In this document: in pieces, positions 16,892 to 25,156 of the stretch
Layout of the letters: each line of letters starts with the position of its first letter
How positions within the stretch are numbered: position 1 is the first letter of the stretch
Origin: Intrasporangiaceae bacterium URHB0013
GTDB lineage: Bacteria; Actinomycetota; Actinomycetes; Actinomycetales; Dermatophilaceae
Direction: 5' to 3'
Assembly (NCBI GenBank): GCA_000620545.1
Contig: JIBA01000015.1
Span: 310,001-374,000 of the forward strand
Length of the DNA stretch: 64,000 bases
Translations under genes and position numbers: made by a program
Notes under the pieces: model-generated
The model's database searches: none
The model's input: the letters and a program-made list of their open reading frames with translations, nothing else
What the model was told of the DNA's origin: nothing

Positions 16892-17050
16892 CGTCAACCC
16901 CTTCAGGCGGTGGAACCCCGCCCGTACCCAGAAGGGCAACGCGTCAACGGAGCCGGAACGCCCACGGCAGCGATGATCGCGGTACGTCGCGGCACGCGCC
17001 CCACGGTCCCTCGCTCGGGCCGGCGGGTGAGGCAGGCCCGAGCCCCGGAC

Positions 17051-17341
17051 CTAGCTGGTGGCGGTCGAGGCCGACGCCCGCCGCTGGGCCGCGCCGGCGC
17101 CCCAGTGGCTCAGGTCGAGCAGCGCGGCCAGGACCACCCAGAACCAGTCCCAGCCGGTCAGGCCACCGACCTGCCACAGGATGACGTACATCAAGGTCGC
17201 GAACGGCAGGACGATCAGGCCGAGCAGCGGCCAGATCCACGTGGTGAAGGCGGCATCGACCATGGCGGGTCGAGCGATCCAGACCATCACCAGCGCCAGG
17301 CGTGGAAACACGCCGGCCATCAACACGAACAGGCAACCCAT
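17051..17341 (-). CDS. Small three-helix membrane protein
   Basis: The 96-residue protein has hydrophobic segments MGCLFVLMAGVFPRLALVMVW, TTWIWPLLGLIVLPFATLMYVILW and WDWFWVVLAALLDLSHWG. AAGGAGAGG precedes the ATG. I recognise it as a frequent actinobacterial orphan (tryptophan-rich, ending DLSHWGAGA) without a known role. A palindrome 58-74 bases upstream (17399-17415) recurs before another membrane gene at 20852. Confidence 0.78.
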   Translation of the reverse strand: MGCLFVLMAGVFPRLALVMVWIARPAMVDAAFTTWIWPLLGLIVLPFATLMYVILWQVGGLTGWDWFWVVLAALLDLSHWGAGAAQRRASASTATS

Positions 17342-17398
17342 CGCGCGTTCCTCTCCTTGGTGGCACTCCCACCGTGCCCATCGCACGGCAGGCCGGCG

Positions 17399-17415
17399 TC
17401 ACCCGACGCGGGTGA
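17399..17415. promoter_or_regulatory. Palindrome TCACCCG-N3-CGGGTGA, copy 1
   Basis: A perfect 7-bp inverted repeat with a three-base spacer, 58 bases upstream of the small membrane protein gene. The same palindrome, again preceded by CGG and CG, occurs at 20912-20928 at nearly the same distance from another minus-strand membrane gene. The pairing suggests a shared activator or repressor. Confidence 0.5.
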
Positions 17416-17496
17416 TCGCACGGATGGCATACGTGTGGCCCCGAGGGGTGCGCCACGCGCCTCACTCGACCAGCCGTCCTGCGCGGCGGGTGCAGC

Positions 17497-17658
17497 TCAG
17501 ATGCGGCGGCGCCGACCGGGCGTCACCGCTGCACCCACGACTGCCGCCTTGGCGACCGGGGAGGGACCGGGCGTGACCGCCGCGGTGACGACGGCGGCCT
17601 TGGCAACGGGTGCGCGGACGACTCCACGGCGACCGACTCGGGATGCACGTACGGGCAT
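17497..17658 (-). CDS. 53-residue Ala/Val-rich small protein with internal duplication
   Basis: ATG at 17658 with AGGAG eight bases upstream, one base after the DUF6325 stop codon; it ends at TGA 17497-17499. The product starts MPVRASRVGRRGVVRAPVAK. Its core is a tandem duplication: APVAKAAVVTAAVTPG is followed by SPVAKAAVVGAAVTPG, then a basic tail GRRRRI. The hydrophobic but Ala/Val-rich repeats with basic ends could be membrane-associated. Similar tiny genes sit next to DUF6325 genes elsewhere in actinobacteria, as far as I recall. The strong ribosome site and tight spacing support expression. Confidence 0.7.
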   Translation of the reverse strand: MPVRASRVGRRGVVRAPVAKAAVVTAAVTPGPSPVAKAAVVGAAVTPGRRRRI

Positions 17659-17659
17659 G

Positions 17660-18118
17660 TCAGTCTCCTACTGTCTCGAGCTCGAGGTCGGCCTCGATGG
17701 CCGCCAGGATGGCCTGGATGGGGATGCGGCCGTTGGCGATCAGCTGGCCACCGGCGCGGCGGGCGGCCGAGGCGAAGGGGGCTGCCCACAGGTTCTCGTA
17801 GATGATCACGCCTGCCGTGCTGCCGGGGTCCATGGCCGCGGCAAGGTGGGTCACGTCCTCCTCGGCCAGGAGCTCGGCGAGCTCGGCCTCGAGGACCTGT
17901 ATCTCGCCCAGGTCGTCGAGGTCGGCGAGCTCCATGGCCTCGATCGAGCCGTCGTCGTCCTTGACGAGGATGAGCAGGTCGATGACCCGGATGGTTCCCG
18001 CCTTGGACAAGGCGACCAGCTCCGTGGCCATCTCACCGGTGAACGTGGTTGATCCTGCAGGGAACTCGACGATCAGATAGTCCACGGGACCGAGTTCGTC
18101 GAGAGATGTATGCGTCAT
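17660..18118 (-). CDS. DUF6325-family protein
   Basis: The 152-residue acidic protein begins LGPVDYLIVEFPAGSTTFTGEMATELVALSKAGTIRVIDLLILVKDDDGSIEAMEL, the hallmark of the DUF6325/DUF1269-related family. It ends with AGVIIYENLWAAPFASAARRAGGQLIANGRIP. The family is alpha/beta, has no known activity and often lies near small hydrophobic genes, as here. GAAAGG precedes the ATG. It is the first gene of a two-gene operon with the 53-residue protein. Confidence 0.85.
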   Translation of the reverse strand: MTHTSLDELGPVDYLIVEFPAGSTTFTGEMATELVALSKAGTIRVIDLLILVKDDDGSIEAMELADLDDLGEIQVLEAELAELLAEEDVTHLAAAMDPGSTAGVIIYENLWAAPFASAARRAGGQLIANGRIPIQAILAAIEADLELETVGD

Positions 18119-18412
18119 GGAAGCTGCCTTTCGAGGCGTTGAGGTGGGTCCGGGCGATACTGAGGCCGCACCGGCCCCTCAGGTGCCGCTGACCACGAGT
18201 GGCCGGACCCGTTGTCGTCTCCTCAGCGTCCCGCGAGCGAGGCGATCACACCTCATCCTCCGAGGGTTATTGCGGGCGCGTCATGGCGCTGACCTCGCCG
18301 CTGTCGCCGGACCAGAAACTCCCTGCGCAACACCGGCTCCGGTGAGAGACGATCCGGAGGAACGACGTGCAGTTTCCCGAAGGCCGGCTCCACCCGTGAG
18401 AGGAACACCGGA

Positions 18413-19009
18413 ATGTCCGAGGTTGTCGCAATCATGTCCATGTCGCTCGACGGCTATGTCGCCGACCCCGACGACGGGGTGGCCGAGGTGTTCGACTGGT
18501 ACTTCACCTCCGGCGACGTCGAGCTCCACACCGGAGGGTCGAACCCGATGACGTTCACGGTGTCCGAGCCGAGTGCCGAGCACCTTCGCGGTCTCACGTC
18601 CGGACTCGGTGCCGTGCTCACCGGCCGGCGCACCTTCGAGGTCGCCCAGGGCTGGGGCGGCAACCACGCCTGGGGACCGGCATTCGTCCTGACCCACCAC
18701 ATCCCAGCCGGATGGCCGCGACCAGACTCGACCGTCCACTTCGTGACCGACGGCATCGAGAGTGCCGTGCAGCAGGCCAAGGCTGCCGCAGGCGGGAAGT
18801 CCGTCGGCGTGCACGGTGCTGACACCATCCAGCAGTGCCTGAACGCTGGTCTCCTCGATCAGATCCAGGTCGACATCGCGGCCGTTCTCCTGGGCTCCGG
18901 CGTGCGACTCTTCGACCACCTCGCCGGCACGCCGGCGGTCCTGGGCAACCCGACAGTGGTGCCGGGCGTGGGCGTCACTCACCTGCGCTACCCGGTGCGC
19001 ACGGCGTAG
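18413..19009 (+). CDS. Dihydrofolate reductase family protein (RibD C-terminal fold)
   Basis: A 198-residue protein with the family start VVAIMSMSLDGYVADPDDGVAEVFDWY, then LTGRRTFEVAQGWGG, HFVTDGIESAVQQAKAAAGGKSVGVHGADTIQQCLNAGLLDQIQVDIAAVLLGSGVRLF. The GHGA-like and LLGSG motifs bind NADPH in RibD-like reductases. True DHFR activity is unlikely in this subgroup; the substrate is unknown. AGAGG lies close before the start. The preceding 294 bases hold no gene. Confidence 0.87.
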   Translation: MSEVVAIMSMSLDGYVADPDDGVAEVFDWYFTSGDVELHTGGSNPMTFTVSEPSAEHLRGLTSGLGAVLTGRRTFEVAQGWGGNHAWGPAFVLTHHIPAGWPRPDSTVHFVTDGIESAVQQAKAAAGGKSVGVHGADTIQQCLNAGLLDQIQVDIAAVLLGSGVRLFDHLAGTPAVLGNPTVVPGVGVTHLRYPVRTA

Positions 19010-19072
19010 TCGCACGGCTCGCGCCGAGGCCACAGCTCGAGCCGTCCGCAGAGGCAGCGGCACACTGGAGAC

Positions 19073-20101
19073 ATGGTCGTCGTCGTGCCCCCGCCGAGCC
19101 GACAGACAAACCTCGCGCTGCTGCTGCTCCTGGCGGGGGCTTTCGTGACCGGCTGGCTGGCCTTCGGGGTCGGCGCCTGGCCGGAGTCCAGGGTCGTGGC
19201 CGTGGTCCACGGGATCCTGGGCCTCGGCATCCTCGTGCTCGTCCCGTGGAAGGCCGTCATCGTGCGACGCGGGCTGCGCCGTCGACGGCGGCACGCTCCC
19301 GCGGTCGCGTTCGCCGTGGTCGTCGCCGTCGGCCTGTTTGCCGGGATCGTGCACGCCACACTCGGTCCCCTCGAGGTCAGCGGGGTCAGTGCACTCGACG
19401 TTCACGTCGCCCTCGCCGTCGTCGCGGTACCGCTCCTCCTGCTCCACGTCGTCGGCCGGCGCCAGCGGCCCCGCACGACCGACCTCTCCCGACGAACCGC
19501 CCTGAGGGCGATCGCCATCGGCGGTACCGCGGCACTGGCATACGGCGCGGTGGAAGCGACCACGTCGACAGCACACCTACCCGGCGCACGACGTCGCGCG
19601 ACGGGGTCATACGAGGTCGGATCCGGCGCACCCTCCACGATGCCGGTCACCCAGTGGTTCACCGACGCTGTGCCCCGCGTCGATCTGGCCTCCTTCCAGC
19701 TCCTGGTCACCCGACCCGGTGCGTCGACACTGCGTCTCTCGCACAGCGAGCTGCTCGCCATGAGCGGCGCGACCCGATCAGAAGTCCTGGACTGCACGGG
19801 CGGCTGGTGGGCCGAGCAGACCTGGCGCGGCGTCCCGCTGGACGCCCTGCTCGGCACGCCCGACCACGGATCCATCGCCGTGCGTTCGATGACCGGCTAC
19901 ACCAGGCACTTCCCACCCCACGACGCACCGGCGCTGCTGCTCGCCACGCAGGTGGGCGGCGCCCCGCTCAGTCCCGGTCACGGCGCGCCGGTGAGGCTGG
20001 TCGCCCCTGGGCGCCGCGGTTTCTGGTGGGTCAAGTGGGTCGAACAGGTGAGCGTCGAACCACAACCGTGGTGGTCGCAGTCGCCGTTCCCACTTCAGTG
20101 A
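19073..20101 (+). CDS. Membrane-anchored molybdopterin-dependent oxidoreductase
   Basis: The 342-residue protein joins four N-terminal membrane helices (residues about 10-125) to a sulfite-oxidase-type molybdopterin domain. The molybdenum-ligating Cys lies in SEVLDCTGGWWAEQTWRGVPL; LRLVAPGRRGFWWVKWVEQV is the conserved end. The linker RRTALRAIAIGGTAALAYGAVEA is another hydrophobic stretch that may cross the membrane or act as a Tat-like signal. The domain is probably extracytoplasmic, passing electrons through the helical part. No molybdenum cofactor genes are nearby. Confidence 0.88.
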   Translation: MVVVVPPPSRQTNLALLLLLAGAFVTGWLAFGVGAWPESRVVAVVHGILGLGILVLVPWKAVIVRRGLRRRRRHAPAVAFAVVVAVGLFAGIVHATLGPLEVSGVSALDVHVALAVVAVPLLLLHVVGRRQRPRTTDLSRRTALRAIAIGGTAALAYGAVEATTSTAHLPGARRRATGSYEVGSGAPSTMPVTQWFTDAVPRVDLASFQLLVTRPGASTLRLSHSELLAMSGATRSEVLDCTGGWWAEQTWRGVPLDALLGTPDHGSIAVRSMTGYTRHFPPHDAPALLLATQVGGAPLSPGHGAPVRLVAPGRRGFWWVKWVEQVSVEPQPWWSQSPFPLQ

Positions 20102-20150
20102 GCCCCACGTCCAGCCATGTGTGCAGGCCGCCGCGCTCCCGCGGAGCTCA

Positions 20151-20852
20151 TCAACGGCCGTCCGGCGCGCCGCCCGGCGGGCGAGCTCCGTCTGCGGCAG
20201 CGGGGATGGGGTCGTCCGGGCGGGTGAACAGGATGCTGAGACTGACCACGAGGACCCACGAAGGAAAGACCAGCTGGGTCCACTTCTGGGCATCAGCTGC
20301 CACGAGCAGCACCGCCGCCGTCAGGATGCCGAGGTAGGCCACCCACCGCGGAACCCCAGACGTCCGCAGGGCAAGGCTGCTGACCGAGAGGGTGAACACC
20401 GCCGCCATCCTCATGGCATAGATCGACACCAAGGCATGCGCGGAGTCTTGGCCGTAGGACCACACGTCCACACCGACGTCGGGGTTCGCGAGCATCGCCA
20501 TAAGACTCGTGGACGTCACGGCGCCGCCGAACAGCATCGCGAGGAAGAGCAGGCCACTCCCGAGGAACACCGTGGAGAACAGCCGGTCCTCGACGTCCCC
20601 CAGCTGGTCTCGCACCACTCCGATGAACCACAGGAAGGCGATGCCCGCGAACGGCACGATGTTGAGGCTGAGCCGGATCAGGTCACGCTTCTGCGGGTCG
20701 GACTGCAGCACGCGCAGGTCGTCGGAGGACAGGGCGATGCGCAGCATGACCATCGCCACGAGGAGCAGGACCGCGAAGATGATGCCGGCGATGGCCGCAG
20801 AGCGCCGGCTGCGCCAGAACCGGGCCGTCCCGATGGACGCTGTGGATGTCAC
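20151..20852 (-). CDS. Six-helix membrane protein of unknown function
   Basis: A 233-residue protein with segments AIAGIIFAVLLLVAMVML, LNIVPFAGIAFLWFIGVV, TVFLGSGLLFLAMLFGGAV, AMRMAAVFTLSVSSLAL, WVAYLGILTAAVLLVA and LVFPSWVLVVSLSIL. I chose the GTG at 20852 because GAAGAGGAG lies eight bases upstream; a longer open frame has no ribosome site. The C-terminus is Pro/Gly-rich. A palindrome 60-76 bases upstream matches one before the gene at 17341. Family not recognised. Confidence 0.78.
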   Translation of the reverse strand: MTSTASIGTARFWRSRRSAAIAGIIFAVLLLVAMVMLRIALSSDDLRVLQSDPQKRDLIRLSLNIVPFAGIAFLWFIGVVRDQLGDVEDRLFSTVFLGSGLLFLAMLFGGAVTSTSLMAMLANPDVGVDVWSYGQDSAHALVSIYAMRMAAVFTLSVSSLALRTSGVPRWVAYLGILTAAVLLVAADAQKWTQLVFPSWVLVVSLSILFTRPDDPIPAAADGARPPGGAPDGR

Positions 20853-21351
20853 CGAGCGCGCTCCTCTTCTTGTTGGCAGCTCAACCCTGCCAACGGGACC
20901 GGAGCCCGGCGTCACCCGGAGCGGGTGATCCCTTGCCTCCGACGACCTGACCGTCCGGCTCGGCCCGCTGGGTCGGTGTTGCGGAGCGCGAGCAGCCAGC
21001 ACCGCCTGGCGCCGCCTCATCGGACGCTGCCGGAGAGGCGCAGAAAGGGCGAGCGGTCCCGAGGAGGCGGGGGCGTCCCCGGGACCGCTACCTGAGTCGC
21101 GCCCCCTTACGCGCGTGAAGGAGTACGCAACCACGTGTGGCCATGCCTGAATTCCTTCCATGGCTCGGCCACAACCCTTGAATGTCGCAGGCCCACGCCG
21201 TGGGGTCACAGTGCGGTCGGTGGCGCCACAGACCGAGCTGGCGGACACGGCCTGCAAGACATCCGTCACTAGGGAACAGGGCGGCGGGCCACTTCGACTA
21301 GCCAGTCCGCGCACGGTCGATGTCCGTATCCCGCAACGTGTGCCTGAGCTC
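20853..21351. other. Gene-free stretch of about 500 bases
   Basis: No gene is supportable here. The left part holds the palindrome at 20912-20928. The right part (21100-21351) lies downstream of the AraC gene and shows no clear terminator. Confidence 0.5.
20912..20928. promoter_or_regulatory. Palindrome TCACCCG-N3-CGGGTGA, copy 2
   Basis: Identical arms to the site at 17399-17415, with spacer GAG instead of ACG. It is centred about 68 bases upstream of the membrane protein GTG at 20852, versus about 66 for copy 1. The flanks share CGGCG before and TC after the palindrome. Confidence 0.5.
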
Positions 21352-22401
21352 CTATGGTGGTTGCCGCCTCAGGGTCTGGGATGGGAGCTCCGCGAACTTC
21401 TGGCGGTAGGCAGCAGCGAAGCGGCCCATGTGCAGCACCCCCCAGCTGTACGCCACCGTCTCCACACTCGTCGTCCCAGCAGTCGCCCGCCTCAGGTCCG
21501 CGTGGATGCCGTCCAGCCGCAGGTCGCGCAAGTAGGTCATGGGCGGCTTCCCCACATGGGTGTGAAAACCGGCCTGGAGCGAGCGCACACTCACGTGGAC
21601 AGCTCTTGCCAGAACCGTGCTCGACCACGCCTCTGATGGGCGTTCGTGCAGCAGGTCGACGGCGCGCGCGACGGAACGCGGGACGGCCGGCGCGTCGGGA
21701 CGCGTGAGCTCGTGGATGAGGCTGTGGTCGTGGCCCAGCAGAAGCGCGTCGAGCAGGGTCCTTTCGAGCTGCCGTCCAGCAAAGGGGTTTGTCAGCAGGC
21801 GTCCCACGCTCATGAGCTCTCCGGCGATCAGGTTCACCATGCTGCGCCAGACGCGCCCCTCGGGCGTGGTCAGGTTCATGTGGAACGGCAGGTGCAACGG
21901 CCGCTTGACGGCATGTCCCAGAAGCTCCTCGAGCTCCCTCTCGAGTGTCGAGCTGGGGATCATCACGCACAGCTGGACAGCCTCAGGGCTCCACTCGATG
22001 TCAGCGGGCGCGCCCGCAGGAAAGAGTGCCGCCTGCTCGCTCGTCGTCACCATCGGTGCGGAGCGCCCCACGGTGGAGACGGCCGTGCCCACCACCGGGG
22101 TGTTGACGTGGATGTGACGAGCCTCGTCAGTCACCAGTCGCATTCGGCGGCCGTATCCCAGCTGTCCGAGCGTGGTCGTCCCGATTCGCGCGGTGGCCAG
22201 GCGCATGCTCAACGGGCCCGGTTCCAAGGCTTCGAGACGGTTCGGCAGGTACACCTCTGCGACAGCCGCCTCAGCCTCATCCGGTGCAGCCGCCGTCACC
22301 ACCGTGACGGAGCTCGTTCGTGGCGTGGTGCCGTTTCTCGTGAAGTGCGGGTCGGCCGGGACATCTCCGTGACTTCTCCCGGACGCCTTCTGCCGGCCCA
22401 T
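21352..22401 (-). CDS. AraC-family transcriptional regulator
   Basis: The product (349 residues from the ATG at 22401) has an AraC-binding-domain-14-like N-terminal half and a C-terminal AraC helix-turn-helix pair: SEAWSSTVLARAVHVSVRSLQAGFHTHVGKPPMTYLRDLRLDGIHADL and VAYSWGVLHMGRFAAAYRQKFAELPSQTL. An in-frame start at 22491 is also open but would lie inside a perfect palindrome and add unlike sequence, so the inner ATG is preferred. Divergent from a LuxR-type regulator, with two palindromes between. Many members of this subgroup activate catabolic genes; no target is evident. Confidence 0.87.
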   Translation of the reverse strand: MGRQKASGRSHGDVPADPHFTRNGTTPRTSSVTVVTAAAPDEAEAAVAEVYLPNRLEALEPGPLSMRLATARIGTTTLGQLGYGRRMRLVTDEARHIHVNTPVVGTAVSTVGRSAPMVTTSEQAALFPAGAPADIEWSPEAVQLCVMIPSSTLERELEELLGHAVKRPLHLPFHMNLTTPEGRVWRSMVNLIAGELMSVGRLLTNPFAGRQLERTLLDALLLGHDHSLIHELTRPDAPAVPRSVARAVDLLHERPSEAWSSTVLARAVHVSVRSLQAGFHTHVGKPPMTYLRDLRLDGIHADLRRATAGTTSVETVAYSWGVLHMGRFAAAYRQKFAELPSQTLRRQPP

Positions 22402-22439
22402 CCTCACCCACCGCGCCTTCCCCACTGGCCCGGGCGCCT

Positions 22440-22515
22440 GGCATGAACACGCTTCATGCCTGCACCACCGGTCTCGACCTCGGACTGTCACGTGCGGCCA
22501 CTATAGGCACGTGAC
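22440..22515. promoter_or_regulatory. Two palindromes between AraC and LuxR regulator genes
   Basis: Palindrome one is GGCATGAA (22440-22447) and TTCATGCC (22453-22460) around CACGC. Palindrome two is GTCACGTGC (22487-22495) and GCACGTGAC (22507-22515) around 11 bases containing CTATAG. Both are perfect. They lie 39 and 86 bases upstream of the AraC ATG and 146 or more bases from the LuxR gene. They are good operator candidates, and the CTATAG could be part of a -10 element. Confidence 0.5.
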
Positions 22516-22660
22516 GCACCCGGATGACCTCCGGGCAAGATCGTGTGGCGCCTGTGGAACAAGGCCGGTTAACGGATGTACACGTGGGTACAGGAAGGGA
22601 ACGCCCGACCATCTCAACAGGTCCGTAGTCCGCGAATCCGCAGTGCCGGAGGGGTGACCA

Positions 22661-23737
22661 ATGCCGGAGGATCCGCCCGTCGCCGAGATGCTCGAGGTCG
22701 CTGCCTCCACGGCCCCGCTGCCAGAACGGGCACGAGACCTCCTGCAGTGGCTCACCGGATGGTTGTCCTTCGAAGCCGCCTGGCTGGCCCTGGCCGATCC
22801 TCGGTCGAACGTCTACGCGACCGCCGGGAGTGCTGGCCTGGATCAGTCCGTCCTCGACTACCTGGACGGCCCGGCGATGGCGCAGGAGATAGAGCTGACG
22901 GGGCTGAACCGCGACCGGCCGCCGGTCAGCGTGACGGAACTGCCGGTCGCCGTCGACGAGCTGCCGGCCTGGGCGGAGTGCCTGACCCCGGCCGGTTTCC
23001 GTGAAGGCCTGGCGGTCGCACTTTTCGAGCCCGGCGGCCAGCACGTGGGATTCCTCGGTCTGCTCTCGTCCGGCAACGAGCCGCCGTCAACCGTCACACG
23101 TACCCGCTTGGCGCGCGTCTCACCGTGGATCGCCCGGGGTCTTTCGCCAACGCGTTCGCTGCTCGCGACGGTTCGCATCGTGAGAGGTGCCACCGCCGGC
23201 GTGGTGCTCCTCCGGGACGGCGGCGTCCAACCGCTTCCGGGGCTCGAGGACCATGCGGTCCTGGCCGCGGACTCCCCGGTCGTGGACCTTGCCTGGGTGA
23301 CGCTCGTGGCTGGACAGGTCTACAGGTCGTTCATGTGGCCGGCCGCGGACGGATCGCACTCCGGGGGCCACGTGCGCATCTCGGTGCTCGCCGCCGGTGA
23401 GCTACCGACCCTCGTGCTGGGTGCCGTCCTCGTGACACCCGACGTGGACTGCCGAGCCCTCACGCCACGGGAGCTCCAGGTGCTCGGACTGCTCGTGGAC
23501 GGCCGCTCGAACCAGCAGATCGCAAAGAGGCTGGCCGTGGCGCCTCGGACCGTCGCCGCACATGTGGAGCACGTGCTGACCAAGCTGGAGGCGCCGTCGA
23601 GGACACTGGCAGCGATCCGAGCCGAGCGCGAGGGCTGCTACGTTCCGCCGACACCGGATCCCCCACCGGACCGTCGTCACCGACGTGGAGACCAGGAGTC
23701 ACTCCACGGTCGACGGCTGAACGGCGAACGGGATTGA
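22661..23737 (+). CDS. GAF-like LuxR-family transcriptional regulator
   Basis: The 358-residue protein has an N-terminal GAF-like sensor half (LLQWLTGWLSFEAAWLALADP, then EGLAVALFEPGGQHVGFLGLLS) and a LuxR/GerE helix-turn-helix at about 265-320: LTPRELQVLGLLVDGRSNQQIAKRLAVAPRTVAAHVEHVLTKL. The basic C-terminal tail is probably unstructured. GGAGG lies eight bases before the ATG. It is divergent from the AraC gene and upstream of the alcohol dehydrogenase operon, which may be its target. No receiver domain is present, so it is likely ligand-controlled. Confidence 0.87.
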   Translation: MPEDPPVAEMLEVAASTAPLPERARDLLQWLTGWLSFEAAWLALADPRSNVYATAGSAGLDQSVLDYLDGPAMAQEIELTGLNRDRPPVSVTELPVAVDELPAWAECLTPAGFREGLAVALFEPGGQHVGFLGLLSSGNEPPSTVTRTRLARVSPWIARGLSPTRSLLATVRIVRGATAGVVLLRDGGVQPLPGLEDHAVLAADSPVVDLAWVTLVAGQVYRSFMWPAADGSHSGGHVRISVLAAGELPTLVLGAVLVTPDVDCRALTPRELQVLGLLVDGRSNQQIAKRLAVAPRTVAAHVEHVLTKLEAPSRTLAAIRAEREGCYVPPTPDPPPDRRHRRGDQESLHGRRLNGERD

Positions 23738-23987
23738 CTGCCGGACAGCGGTTTCCGCTGCGGCGCTGTCGCTGCCTTTTCGGCCGCGACCGCGAGGGCG
23801 CCTCCCTCACGGCGCGCGCAGCAACGGCCCTCACGGAGCGGCACCGGACGCCACCTTTTCTCCACGCCACCGGCGTGTCGCGGTTACGGCAATCTGTGAG
23901 GGGTAATCGCAGCCTGCGACTGCTCACGGACGGACCGAGGTGGCCGTGACCGGACGGCCATGGATGAGCACCGCGCTGGAGGCGAAC

Positions 23988-25136
23988 ATGCACGCCATGG
24001 TGTACCGCGGACCGTACAGAGTCCGCGTCGAGAAGAAGGACATACCGAAGGTCGAGCACCCGAACGACGCGATCGTGCGGGTCACACGAGCAGCGATCTG
24101 CGGTTCGGATCTGCACCTGTACCACGGGATGATGCCCGACACCCGGGTCGGGATGACCTTCGGCCACGAGTTCATCGGCGTGGTGCACGAGGTCGGACCG
24201 TCGGTCGAAACGCTCTCGGTGGGCGATCGGGTCATGGTGCCGTTCAACGTCTTCTGCGGGACCTGCTACTTCTGCGCACGTGGTCTGTACTCCAACTGCC
24301 ACAACGTGAACCCGAACGCCACCGCGGTGGGTGGCATCTACGGCTACTCGCATACCTGCGGCGGGTACGACGGTGGCCAGGCCGAGTACGTTCGGGTGCC
24401 GTTCGCCGACGTTGGTCCAGGGCTCATCCCGGACTGGATGGACGACGACGACGCGGTCCTCTTCACTGATGCCCTGCCGACGGGGTACTTCGGGGCCCAG
24501 CTCGGCGACATCGTCGAAGGTGACGTCGTCGTGGTGTACGGCTCGGGACCGGTGGGCCTGTTCGCGGCGAGGTCGGCATGGCTCATGGGCGCCGGGCGCG
24601 TCATCGTGGTCGACCACTTGGACTACCGGCTGGAGAAGGCACGCGAGTTCGCCCACGCCGAGACCCTCAACTTCACGCAGCACGACGATGTCGTACGTCA
24701 CCTCAAGCACGTGACCGAAGGGTTGGGTTCGGACGTCGTCATCGATGCGGTCGGCGCAGAGGCCGACGGCAACCTCACCCAGCACGTGACGTCAGCGAAG
24801 CTCAAGCTCCAGGGCGGTTCGCCGGTCGCGCTGAACTGGGCGATCGACACGGTCCGCAAGGGGGGCACGGTCGCCGTGGTGGGGGCCTACGGTCCGCTGT
24901 TCAGTGCTGTCAAGTTCGGTGACGCGATGAACAAGGGCCTGACGCTGCGGATGAACCAGTGCCCCGTCAAGCGCCAGTGGCCGCGGCTGTTCGAGCACGT
25001 CCGCAACGGCTACTTCAAGCCCAGCGACATCGTCACCCACCACGTCCCACTGGAGGACATCGCCGAGGGCTACCACATGTTCTCGGCCAAGCTCGACAAC
25101 TGCATCAAGCCCCTGGTCGTTCCCAGTGCGGCCTGA
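23988..25136 (+). CDS. Zinc-dependent alcohol dehydrogenase, formaldehyde-dehydrogenase-like
   Basis: A 382-residue zinc medium-chain dehydrogenase. The catalytic zinc motif ICGSDLHLYHG and GHEFIGVVHEVG, the structural zinc cysteines CGTCYFCARGLYSNC, and the Rossmann motif VYGSGPVGLFAARSA are all present. The length and the insertion near VNPNATAVGGIYGYSHTCGGYDGGQAEYVRVP match the glutathione-independent formaldehyde dehydrogenase group. I chose the ATG at 23988, which has GGAGG eight bases upstream, over an ATG at 23940. It leads an operon with a 196-residue unknown and a DUF1345 protein. Two paralogues lie in the convergent operon at 26.6-30 kb. Confidence 0.92.
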   Translation: MHAMVYRGPYRVRVEKKDIPKVEHPNDAIVRVTRAAICGSDLHLYHGMMPDTRVGMTFGHEFIGVVHEVGPSVETLSVGDRVMVPFNVFCGTCYFCARGLYSNCHNVNPNATAVGGIYGYSHTCGGYDGGQAEYVRVPFADVGPGLIPDWMDDDDAVLFTDALPTGYFGAQLGDIVEGDVVVVYGSGPVGLFAARSAWLMGAGRVIVVDHLDYRLEKAREFAHAETLNFTQHDDVVRHLKHVTEGLGSDVVIDAVGAEADGNLTQHVTSAKLKLQGGSPVALNWAIDTVRKGGTVAVVGAYGPLFSAVKFGDAMNKGLTLRMNQCPVKRQWPRLFEHVRNGYFKPSDIVTHHVPLEDIAEGYHMFSAKLDNCIKPLVVPSAA

Positions 25137-25156
25137 CCTACCGGCAGGACTTCCTC

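Noticed and set aside
16460-18052. 530-codon open frame on the plus strand
   Set aside because: It runs antisense through the SDR, the small membrane gene and DUF6325 gene and has the Arg/Gly/Asp-rich composition of a GC-rich shadow frame.
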